From Nematostella vectensis (Eukaryota; Cnidaria; Anthozoa; Actiniaria; Edwardsiidae): a DNA stretch of 64,000 nt. Shown here one piece after another: positions 40,001-49,698 of the stretch. The position numbers and the translations under genes were made by a program. The stretch covers positions 17,956,471-18,020,470 of the forward strand of contig NC_064037.1 in assembly GCF_932526225.1 (NCBI RefSeq), read 5' to 3'. The notes beneath the pieces are model-generated. The model made no database searches, was not told where the DNA came from, and saw nothing but the letters and a program-made list of their open reading frames with translations. Each line of letters opens with the position of its first letter. Position 1 is the stretch's first letter.

Positions 40001-43000
40001 ACTATGTGAACATGGCGAACAGTGAGACAGGAGTCCCTTACTATGAGAACATGGCGAACAGTGAGACAGGAGTTCTTTACTATGACACAGGAGTTCCTTA
40101 CTATGAGAACATGGCGAACAGTGAGACAGGAGTTCCTTACTATGAGAACATGGCGAACAGTGAGACAGGAGTTCCTTACTATGAGAACATGGCGAACAGT
40201 GAGACAGGAGTTCCTTACTATGAGAACATGGCGAACAGTGAGACAGGAGTTCCTTACTATGGAACATGGCGAACAGTGGACAGGAGTACCTTACTATGAG
40301 AACATGGCGAACAGTGAGACAGGAGTTCCTTACTATGAGAACATGGCGAACAGTGAGACAGGAGTTCCTTACTATGAGACAGGAGTTCCTTACTATGAGA
40401 ACATGGCTAGCAGTGAGACAGGAGTTCCTTACTATGAGAACATGGCGAACAGTGAGACAGGAGTTCCTTACTATGAGAACATGGCGAACAGTGAGACAGG
40501 AGTTCCTTACTATGAGAACATGGCGAACATTGAGACAGGAGTTCCTTACTATGGAACATAGCGAACAGTGGGCAGGAGTCCCTTACTATGAGAACATGGC
40601 GAACAGTGAGACAGGAGTTCCTTACTATGAGAACATGGCGAACAGTGAGACAGGAGTTCCTTACTATGAGAACATGGCGAACAGTGAGACAGGAGTTCCT
40701 AACTATGGAACATGGCGAACAGTGAGACAGGAGTTCCTTACTATGAGAACATGGCGAACAGTGAGACAGGAGTTCCTTACCATGAGAACATGGCGAACAG
40801 TGAGACAGGAGTTCCTTACTATGAGACAGGAGTCCCTTACTATGAGAACATGGCAAACAGTGAGACAGGAGTTCCTTACTATGAGAACATGGCGAACAGT
40901 GAGACAGGAGTTCCTTACTATGAGAACATGGCGAACAGTGAGACAGGAGTCCCTTACTATGAGACAGGAGTCCCTTACTATGTGAACATGGCGAACAGTG
41001 AGACAGGAGTCCCTTACTATGAGAACATGGCGAACAGTGAGACAGGAGTTCCTTACTATGAGACAGGAGTTCCTTACTATGAGAACATGGCGAACAGTGA
41101 GACAGGAGTTCCTTACTATGAGAACATGGCGAACAGTGAGACAGGAGTTCCTTACTATGACACAGGCGTTCCTTACTATGAGAACATGGCGAACAGTGAG
41201 ACAGGAGTCCCTTACTATGAGAACCTGGCGAACAGTGAGACAGGAGTTCCTTACTATGAGAACATGGCGAACATTGAGACAGGAGTTCCTTACTATGACA
41301 CAGGCGTTCCTTACTATGAGAACATGGCGAACAGTGAGACAGGAGTCCCTTACTATGAGAACCTGGCGAACAGTGAGACAGGAGTTCCTTACTATGAGAA
41401 CATGGCGAACAGTGAGACAGAAATTCCTTACTATGAGACAGGATTTCCTTACTATGAGAACATGGCTAACAGTGAGACAGGAGTTCCTTACCATGAGAAC
41501 ATGGCGAACAGTGAGACAGGAGTTCCTTACTATGAGAACATGGCGAACAGTGAGACAGCAGTTCCTTACTATGAGACAGGAGTCCCTTACTATGAGAACA
41601 TGGCGAACAGTGAGACAGGAGTCCCTTACTATGAGAACATGGCGAACAGTGAGACAGGAGTCCCTTACTATGAGAACATGGCGAACAGTGAGACAGGAGT
41701 CCCTTACTATGGAACATGGCGAACAGTGAGACAGGAGTTCCTTACTATGAGAACATGGCGAACAGTGAGACAGAAATTCCTTACTATGAGACAGGAGTTC
41801 CTTACTATGAGAACATGGCTAACAGTGAGACAGGAGTTCCTTACTATGAGAACATGGCGAACAGTGAGACAGGAGTTCCTTACTATGGGACAGGAGTCCC
41901 TTACTATGTGAACATGGCAAACAGTGAGACAGGAGTTCCTTACTATGAGAACATGGCGAACAGTGAGACAGGAGTTCCTTACTATGACACAGGAGTCCCT
42001 TACTATGAGAACATGGCGAACAGTGAGACAGGAGTCCCTTACTATGAGAACATGGCGAACAGTGAGACAGGAGTTCCTTACTATGAGACAGGAGTCCCTT
42101 ACTATGAGAACATGGCGAACAGTGAGACAGGAGTCCCTTACTATGAGAACATGGTGAACAGTGAGACAGGACTCCCTTACTATGAGAACATGGCGAACAG
42201 TGAGACAGGAGTTCCTTACCATGAGAACATGGCGAACAGTGAGACAGGAGTTCCTTACTATGAGACAGGAGTCCCTTACTATGAGAACATGGCAAACAGT
42301 TAGACAGGAGTTCCTTACTATGAGAACATGGCGAATAGTGAGACAGGAGTTCCTTACTATGAGAACATGGCGAACAGTGAGACAGGAGTTCCTTACTATG
42401 GGACAGGAGTCTCTTACTATGAGAACATGGCAAACAGTGAGACAGGAGTTCCTTACTATGAGAACATGGCGAACAGTGAGACAGGAGTTCCTTACTATGA
42501 GACAGGAGTCCCTTACTATGAGAACATGGCGAACAGTGAGACAGGAGTTCCTTACTATGAGAACATGGCAAACAGTGAGACAGGAGTTCCTTACTATGAG
42601 ACAGGAGTCCCTTACTATGAGAACATGGCGAACAGTGAGACAGGAGTTCCTTACTATGAGAAAATGGCGAACAGTGAGACAGGAGTCCCTTACTATGAGA
42701 ACATGGCGAACAGTGAGACGGGAGTTCCTCACCATGAGAACATGGCGAACAGTGAGACAGGAGTTCCTTACTATGAGACAGGAGTCCCTTACTATGAGAA
42801 CATGGCAAACAGTGAGACAGGAGTTCCTTACTATGAGAACATGGCGAACAGTGAGACAGGAGTTCCTTACTATGAGACAGGAGTCCCTTACTATGAGAAC
42901 ATGGCAAACAGTGAGACAGGAGTTCCTTACTATGAGAACATGGCGAACAGTGAGACAGGAGTTCCTTACTATGAGACAGGAGTCCCTTACTATGAGAACA

Positions 43001-45481
43001 TGGCGAACAGTGAGACAGGAGTTCCTTACTATAAGAACATGGCGAAAATGGGGACAGAAGTTCCTTACTACGAGACAGGAGTCCCTTACTATGAGAACAT
43101 GGCGAACAGTGAGACAGGAGTTCCTTACTATGAGAACATGGCAAACAGTGAGACAGGAGTTTCTTACTATGAGAACATGGCGAACAGTGAGACAGGAGTT
43201 CCTTACTATGAGAACATGGCGAACAGTGAGACAGGAGTTCCTTACCATGAGACAGGAGTCCCCTACTATGAGAACATGGCAAACAGTGAGACAGGAGTCC
43301 CTTACTATGAGAACATGGCGAACAGTGAGACAGGAGTCCCTTACTATGAGAACATGGCGAACAGTGAGACAGGAGTTCCTTACTATGACACAGGAGTCCC
43401 TTACTATGAGACAGGAGTCCCTTACTATGAGAACATGGCGAACAGTGAGACAGGAGTCCCTTACTATGAGAACATGGCGAACAGTGAGACAGGAGTCCCT
43501 TACTATGAGAACATGGCGAACAGTGAGACAGGAGTTCCTTACTATGACACAGGAGTTCTTTACTATGAGAACATGGCGAACAGTGAGACAGGAGTTCCTT
43601 ACTATGAGGCAGGAGTACCTTACTATGAGAACATGGCGAACAGTGAGACAGGAGTCCCTTACTATGAGAACATGGCGAACAGTGAGACAGGAGTTCCTTA
43701 CTATGACACAGGAGTTCCTTACTATGAGAACATGGCGAACAGTGAGACAGGAGTTCCTTACTATGAGACAGGAGTCCCTTACTATGAGAACATGGCGAAC
43801 AGTGAGACAGGAGTCCCTTACTATGAGAACATGGCGAACAGTGAGACAGGAGTTCCTTACTATGAGACAGGAGTTCCTTACTATGAGAACATGGCTAGCA
43901 GTGAGACAGGAGTCCCTTACTATGAGAACATGGCGAACAGTGAGACAGGAGTCCCTTACTATGAGAACATGGCGAACAGTAAGACAGGAGTTCCTTACTA
44001 TGAGACAGGAGTTCCTTACTATGAGAACATGGCTAGCAGTGAGACAGGAGTTCCTTACTATGAGAACATGGCGAACAGTGAGACAGGAGTCCCTTACTAT
44101 GAGACAGGAGTCCCTTACTATGAGAACATGGCGAACAGTGAGACAGGAGTCCCTTACTATGAGAACATGGCGAACAGTGAGACAGGAGTCCCTTACTATG
44201 GAACATGGCGAACAGTGAGACAGGAGTTCCTTACTATGACACAGGAGGTCCTTACTATGAGAACATGGCGAACAGTGAGACAGGAGTTCCTTACTATGAG
44301 ACAGGAGTCCCTTACTATGAGAACATGGCGAACAGTGAGACAGGAGTCCCTTACTATGAGAACATGGCGAACAGTGAAACAGGAGTTCCTTACTATGAGA
44401 CAGGAGTCCCTTACTATGTGAACATGGCGAACAGTGAGACAGGAGTCCCTTACTATGAGAACATGGCGAACAGTGAGACAGGAGTTCCCTACTATGAGAC
44501 AGGAGTTCCTTACTATGAGAACATGGCTAACAGTGAGACAGGAGTTCCTTACTATGAGACAGGAGTCCCTTACTATGAGAACATGGCGAACAGTGAGACA
44601 GGAGTCCCTTACTATGAGAACATGGCGAACAGTGAGACAGGAGTTCCTTACTATGAGACAGGAGTTCCTTACTATGAGAACATGGCTAGCAGTGAGACAG
44701 GAGTCCCTTACTATGAGAACATGGCGAACAGTGAGACAGGAGTCCCTTACTATGAGAACATGGCGAACAGTGAGACAGGAGTTTCTTACTATGAGACAGG
44801 AGTTCCTTACTATGAGAACATGGCTAGCAGTGAGACAGGAGTTCCTTACTATGAGAACATGGCGAACAGTGAGACAGGAGTCCCTTACTATGAGACAGGA
44901 GTCCCTTACTATGAGAACATGGCGAACAGTGAGACAGGAGTCCCTTACTATGAGAACATGGCGAACAGTGAGACATGAGTCCCTTACTATGGAACATGGC
45001 GAACAGTGAGACAGGAGTTCCTTACTATGACACAGGAGGTCCTTACTATGAGAACATGGCGAACAGTGAGACAGGAGTTCCTTACTATGAGACAGGAGTC
45101 CCTTACTATGAGAACATGGCGAACAGTGAGACAGGAGTTCCTTACTATGAGACAGGAGTCCCTTACTATGTGAACATGGCGAACAGTGAGACAGGAGTCC
45201 CTTACTATGTGAACATGGCGAACAGTGAGACAGGAGTCCCTTACTATGAGAACATGGCGAACAGTGAGACAGGAGTTCCTTACTATGAGACAGGAGTTCC
45301 TTACTATGAGAACATGGCTAACAGTGAGACAGGAGTTCCTTACTATGAGAACATGGCGAACAGTGAGAAAGGAGTTCCTTACTATGAGAACATGGCGAAC
45401 AGTGAGACAGGAGTTCCTTACTATGAGAACATGGCGAACAGTGAGACAGGAGTTCCTTACTATGAGAACATGGCGAACAGT
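31069..45481 (+). repeat. 14.4-kb array amplified from the TIR BB-loop coding segment
   Basis: Units of 39 nt encode (D/E)TGVPYYENMANS and units of 21 nt encode (D/E)TGVPYY, several hundred in total. The first unit (GATACAGGAGTCCCTTACTA) is continuous with the box-1 side, and the last (GAGAACATGGCGAACAGT) runs into GTGTACC and box 2, so the ancestral exon held one 39-nt copy. The main variation is GTC/GTT in the Val codon (silent) and GAG/GAC. Unit lengths are multiples of three, but single-base deletions (TATGGAACATGG, CAGTGGACAGG, CAGTGGGCAGG) and TAG changes break the frame repeatedly. Higher-order copies are clear: the GTGGACAGGAGTACC landmark occurs near 32195, 34100, 35127, 37728 and 40277, and blocks repeat at offsets of 2,933 and 2,547 bp. 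Confidence 0.95.
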
Positions 45482-45579
45482 GTGTACCCCATAGCAGAGT
45501 CGTACTCGTGGTCATGTCCAGGAATTACATGAAGAGCAAGTATTGTAAAGAGGAGCTAGACTACGCCATTCACAGATCG
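45482..45579 (+). CDS. TIR domain exon, 3' part (box 2)
   Basis: From CAT at 45490 the frame reads HSRVVLVVMSRNYMKSKYCK then EELDYAIHRS, up to donor ATCG|GTAAGG. SRxVxVVxSxNYxKSxYCxxELxxA is the TIR box-2/alpha-C signature, including the conserved Cys-x2-Glu. The array frame (…NSVYP) is offset by one base from this frame, consistent with loss of one C in GTGTACCCCATAGC. Without that change the ancestral protein would read MANSVYPHSRVV across the junction. The exon ends in phase 0. Confidence 0.75.
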
Positions 45580-45594
45580 GTAAGGAATAGATAT

Positions 45595-45895
45595 AATTAA
45601 GGAAAAAACAGACTGCACGATCCATCGATTAGTAAAAGGCCGCAGGTGTGAGTAAGGAAGGGAGACTACACAATCCGTCGATTAGTAAAAGGCCGCAGGT
45701 GTGAGTAAGGAAGAGAGACTACACAACCCATCGATTAGTAAAAGCCCGCAGGTGTGAGTAAGGAAGAGAGACTACACAATCCATCGATTAGTAAAATGCC
45801 GCAGGTGTGAGTAAGGAAAAAACAGACTGCACGATCCATCGATTAGTAAAAGGCCGCATGTGTGAGTAAGGAAGAGATACTACACGATCCATAGT
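45595..45895. repeat. 53/55-bp minisatellite next to the TIR box-2 donor, about 5.5 copies
   Basis: Units include CATCGATTAGTAAAAGGCCG, then CAGGTGTGAGTAAGGAAGAG, then a GACTACACAAT-type segment. Each copy carries GTAAGGAA, the same 8-mer as the true 5' splice site (ATCG|GTAAGGAATAG) about 15 bp upstream. Each copy also has a CAG|GTGTGAG donor-like site. The array therefore probably grew from the exon-intron boundary. Confidence 0.9.
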
Positions 45896-46020
45896 GAGCA
45901 AATGATAACTTTAATTACTCTTTGTGCATGTGGTGTGGACCACATCGTCCCCTAATATTGTTTAAAATTGTCATTCCTGGTTTTTTTCCTGAAAATTTTG
46001 TGTTAATCTTTGTAATTTAG

Positions 46021-46127
46021 GTGGAAGAGCAAACCGCCAGTCCCATCATCATCATCAGGATCGATGGCATCAAAAAGACGGCTCTACCCCGCGCCATCCG
46101 ACACAAAAACTATCTTGACTACTCAAA
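46021..46127 (+). CDS. TIR domain exon, beta-D to alpha-E region
   Basis: The acceptor TTTGTAATTTAG opens VEEQTASPIIIIRIDGIKKT and ALPRAIRHKNYLDYS(K), up to donor TCAAA|GTACAC. The stretch PIIIIRIDG followed by LPxAIRHKxYLDY matches the TIR segment usually written (P)I(P)I...LPxxLRxxTYLxW. It starts in phase 0 and ends in phase 2, fitting both neighbours. The donor GTACAC is weak, and its sequence is the founder of the downstream 32-bp array. Confidence 0.75.
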
Positions 46128-46980
46128 GTACACAACATAACCTGTCTTAACTACTCCAGGTACACAACATAACCTGTCTTAACTACTCCGGGTACACAAC
46201 ATAACCTGTCTTAACTACTCCAGGTACACAACATAACCTGTCTTAACTACTCCAGGTACACAACATAACCTGTCTTAACTACTCAAGGTACACAACATAA
46301 CCTGTCTTAACTACTCCAGGTACACAACATAACCTGTCTTAACTACTCCAGGTACACAACATAACCTGTCTTAACTACTCAAGGTACACAACATAACCTG
46401 TCTTAACTACTCAAGGTACACAACATAACCTGTCTTAACTACTCAAGGTACACAACATAACCTGTCTTAACTACTCAAGGTACACAACATAACCTGTCTT
46501 AACTACTCCAGGTACACAACATAACCTGTCTTAACTACTCCAGGTACACAACATAACCTGTCTTAACTACTCAAGGTACACAACATAACCTGTCTTAACT
46601 ACTCAAGGTACACAACATAACCTGTCCTAACTACTCCAGGTACACAACATAACCTATCTTAACTACTCCAGGTACACAACATAACCTGTCTTAATTACTC
46701 CAGGTACACAACATAACCTGTCTTAACTACTCCGGGTAAACAACATAACCTGTCTTAACTACGCCAGGTACACAACATAACCTGTCTTAACTACTCCAGG
46801 TACACAACATAACCTGTCTTAACTACTCCAGGTACACAACATAACGTGTCTTAACTACTCCAGGTACACAACATAACCTGTCTTAACTACTCCAGGTACA
46901 CAACATAACCTGTCTTAACTACTCCAGGTACACAACATAACCTGTCTTAACTACTCCAGGTACACAACATAACCTGTCTT
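46118..46980. repeat. 32-bp minisatellite seeded on an exon end and its 5' splice site, 27 copies
   Basis: Units read ACTACTCCAGGTACACAACA then TAACCTGTCTTA. The first unit begins inside the TIR exon (GACTACTCAAA|GTACAC), so each later copy duplicates the last codons plus the donor, mostly as CCAG|GTACAC or CAAG|GTACAC. Reading past the true donor meets TAA at once, so use of a later donor would truncate the protein before the last exon. Confidence 0.93.
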
Positions 46981-47030
46981 CCCCTTTCACAGCAATCCCG
47001 AATCTCCCGAGAGCCAGCTAGCAGGCTAAC

Positions 47031-47842
47031 TAAACCCCCGTTATCACACAGTACACTAAACCCCCCGTTATCACACAGTACACTAAACTCCCGTTATCAC
47101 ACAGTACACTAAATCCCTGTTATCACACAGTACACTAAACCCCCGTTATCACACAGTACACTAAATCCCTGTTATCACACAGTACACTAACCCCCGTTAT
47201 CACACAGTACACTAACCCCCCGTTGACACAGTTCACTAAACCCCTGTTATCACACAGTACACTAAACCCCCGTTATCACACAGTACACTAAACCCCCGTT
47301 ATCACACAGTACACTAAATCCCCGTTATCACACAGTACACTAAATCCCTGTTATCACACAGTACACTAAACCCCCGTTATCACACAGTACACTAAACCCC
47401 CGTTATCACACAGTACACTAAACCCCCGTTATCACACAGTACACTAACCCCCGTTATCACCCAGTACACTAGCCCCCGTTATCACACAGTACACTAAACC
47501 CCCCGTTATCACCCAGTACACTAACCCCCCGTTGACACAGTACACTAAACCCCCGTTATCACACAGTACACTAACCCCTGTTAACACACAGTACACTAAA
47601 CCCCCGTTATTACACAGTACACTAAACCCCCGTTATCACACAGTACACTAAACCCCCCGTTATCACCCAGTACACTAACCCCCCCCCCCCCCCCCCCGTT
47701 ATCACACAGTACACTAAATCCCCGTTATCACACAGTACACTAAACCACTAAACCCCCGTTATCACACAGTACACTAAACTCCCGTTATCGCCCAGTACAC
47801 TAAACCCCCGTTATCACACAGTACACTAAACCCCCGTTATCG
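47031..47842. repeat. 26-bp minisatellite, about 31 copies, with a 19-C run
   Basis: Units read TAAACCCCCGTTATCACACA then GTACAC, with C-run length variation (four to six). One copy has an uninterrupted run of 19 C at 47679-47697. The array lies in the same intron as the 32-bp array, and its GTACAC end is shared with that unit. Confidence 0.95.
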
Positions 47843-48129
47843 CAAGTGTACTGGATTGTCTCGTAGCATGGTTAGTATCTATGTCAGGCCTGTATTGAGC
47901 TAATGCATTTAATCAATAACATCTGACATTTTTTGTTATAAGCTTGTAAGTCTTAATAATGGCATAGTGGTTGTGTTCAGTAGTTAACAAAGTCTCTTAG
48001 GGGTAGGGTCAGTGCTTTCAAAGTCAAAGGGGGTAGGGATCGTTCAGCGTTATTTCCCGTCAATTAGATATATGAAAAGAATCAAATGTCTGATCTATTC
48101 GAATTGTTTACTTGTTTTCTGATTTATAG
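47843..48129 (+). other. Intron end before the last receptor exon
   Basis: Unique sequence with no feature recognised, ending in the acceptor TTTTCTGATTTATAG. Confidence 0.5.
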
Positions 48130-48268
48130 CAACGTTGAGCGGGCGACTTGGGGGAGACGACTGCTGGAACACATCCAGATCCGAGGTGACGATGATAACC
48201 TGAATGAACAAGATAAGAACCAAGAATTAGTGACAGCACACGACGACGCTCAGGAAAATGTCGTGTGA
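48130..48268 (+). CDS. Last exon of TIR receptor
   Basis: AA plus C completes Asn, then NVERATWGRRLLEHI and an acidic tail IQIRGDDDNLNEQDKNQELV ending TAHDDAQENVV and TGA (48266-48268). ATWGRRLLEHI corresponds to TIR box 3 (FWxxLxxxL), with Thr-Trp in place of Phe-Trp. The tail of about 35 residues is charged and without a recognised motif. The phase fit with the preceding exon supports the model. Confidence 0.7.
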
Positions 48269-48890
48269 AGCTCAGGATACCGGATAGTATACAGCACGGC
48301 AGGGTGATCGAATAAGAGTTATGTGGTCATTTTAATTTTAATCAAAATAGGATCATCTCTGGCTGCTGCGTGTTATCATCAAGCACTCGACCTTCGCTAG
48401 TTAGCCGGATAACCAACTATCCTCATTTTTATTTAAAGAAAGAATTTCATAAATCATACTCGTTCTGTTACCCCCCATCCCGCTACTTATGTTTGGGTCT
48501 AACAACACAGGAAACCCATCGTTCCTTCAATAGTATGTGTTGCACGAGACACATGGGATCATTGCAAGATCCTTGTTTTTTCTCTTTTTACAAGACGATA
48601 TGCGAGATATGGCATCGACATTAAAATATTAAAACGACATTAAAAGCCGTGCGATTAGAAAAATTAAGCTTTGGTTTTTTTTTAGTTTTTTTCAAATTGG
48701 GTTGCCTGTGTTTTAAAGATGGCGTCCGAACTGTGTACCACTGGATCTCTTATTACATATTCATAATTGTTTTGTTTAGTTTAGTGTAATAATTTCAAAA
48801 GGCTACTATAATGTTTTTATAGAGATCCTGTGAATTAGAAATTCCCCAAAATGGTGGATGGAACTGGTCGAAAGAAAATGCACTTCTACA
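48269..48890. other. Intergenic / receptor 3' flank
   Basis: AT-rich DNA with no gene seen. ATTAAA at 48620-48625 is a possible variant poly(A) signal for the receptor. The frame at 48370-48624 is unsupported. Confidence 0.4.
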
Positions 48891-49191
48891 AGGTCGGTAT
48901 GAGCAGTGTTTGTTTGGCTAAATTCTGATAATGAACCATAACTTTCCCTCGTATTTGGCTCAAATGTGCCTTTTTTGCGTCACGCTCTCTGTATTTGATT
49001 AAAAAAGTTATTAGTCAAGTTATAAAAAAAGTCGGGTAAGTAGTTCAGATTATTACCCTACGTAACTTGACCGGGTTTCCTAATCAAATACGGAGAGCGC
49101 GTCGCAAAAAATGCACATTTGAGCCAAATAAGAGGGTAATTCATTGTTTATTATCAGAATTTAGCCAAACAAACACTGTTCCTACCGCGCT
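48891..49191. mobile_element. Fold-back MITE with ~115-bp inverted arms
   Basis: The left arm (48895-49010) contains CAGTGTTTGTTTGGCTAAAT, TTTGGCTCAAATGTGC and CTCTGTATTTGATTA. The right arm (49065-49187) is its diverged reverse complement, with CAAACAAACACTG and TAATCAAATACGGAG. The central spacer is about 55 bp. There is no coding capacity. The length, palindromic form and intergenic position fit a non-autonomous DNA element; superfamily and target duplication are not determined. Confidence 0.75.
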
Positions 49192-49396
49192 TGCTTCTAT
49201 GATCACGAAAAAGTAGTACTTGTTCTTAATAAGAAAAGCAAACAAAACATTGCACATGCCTTTTTCCATTCCATTTTTGTAAATAAAATGTACTTTCTCT
49301 TTTTCGTTATTGTTTATTTTAGTTCGTTAGTTTGTATATTTATGAATTCATTATTCCCTTGTTTTCTTATTGCCGAGTAATCGCCAAAAACTGGCG

Positions 49397-49516
49397 TCCT
49401 GGGCCGGGTTACTAGAAAGCAGGTTAACGCTAACCCAGTTAATAAGGTTGTTATCCAATCAAATGTCTCGATAACCATATTTATCCGTGGATAAGCGCTA
49501 GGAACCGGACCCTGGC
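49397..49516. mobile_element. Possible short MITE
   Basis: CCTGGGCCGGGTTACTAG on the left pairs imperfectly with CTAGGAACCGGACCCTGG on the right (about 14 of 18 pairs). In between is GGTTAACGCTAACCC, itself a palindrome, and AT-rich DNA. It lies 160 bp upstream of the TRNAU1AP start, so it may contribute to or interrupt that promoter region. Confidence 0.4.
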
Positions 49517-49674
49517 GGATACGCACCCGTATTTCTTACAATTCTACGTGGTATACCTGGGTGATAACAGTAGAGTGGGGACTAAATCAGAGTGCTCGCG
49601 GGCTCAATTATATAATTCTGTGAAACATCTGAATTATTTGTGAATCAGCCCTATTATCCTTTTAATATCCGAAC
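49517..49674 (+). promoter_or_regulatory. Presumed TRNAU1AP promoter / 5' UTR
   Basis: About 160 bp between the MITE-like element and the ATG. No TATA box or other firm motif is seen at a defined distance. The assignment rests only on position before the first coding exon. An upstream untranslated exon is possible. Confidence 0.3.
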
Positions 49675-49698
49675 ATGTCTACGTTATGGATGGGAGAT
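49675..49698 (+). CDS. TRNAU1AP exon 1 (coding)
   Basis: MSTLWMGD, donor GGAGAT|GTAAGT, phase 0. It holds most of RNP2 of RRM1. Confidence 0.9.

Larger units (their letters stand above)
29475..48268 (+). pseudogene. Single-pass receptor with cytoplasmic TIR domain, disrupted by a 14.4-kb coding-derived repeat
   Basis: Visible exons encode a transmembrane segment with a basic stop-transfer (29475-29615), TIR box 1 (30946-31068), TIR box 2 (45482-45579), the alpha-D/E region (46021-46127) and the TIR end with a hydrophilic tail and stop (48130-48268). Splice phases fit at the three introns (phase 1, 0, 2). TIR domains couple Toll and IL-1-type receptors to MyD88-like adaptors at the membrane. 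The exon before the transmembrane segment starts xTG-PPRSR, which could be the end of an Ig-like domain, but no ectodomain exon is recognised. The exon with boxes 1 and 2 is split by its own amplified BB-loop sequence, with a 1-2-nt frameshift on each side and further frameshifts and stops inside. As sequenced, no intact TIR can be made. An assembly error, or a normal allele elsewhere, cannot be excluded. No ATTAAA or AATAAA lies close after the stop; ATTAAA at 48620-48625 is a possible poly(A) signal. Confidence 0.65.

Noticed and set aside
30622-45532. Long repeat proteins in two + frames and on the - strand through the 14.4-kb array
   Set aside because: Only the TGVPYYENMANS frame is ancestral coding sequence, as part of a TIR domain. 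The other frames (LTMRTWRTVRQ, SHCSPCSHSKELL) are shadows, and the upstream extension from 30622 is LINE and intron.
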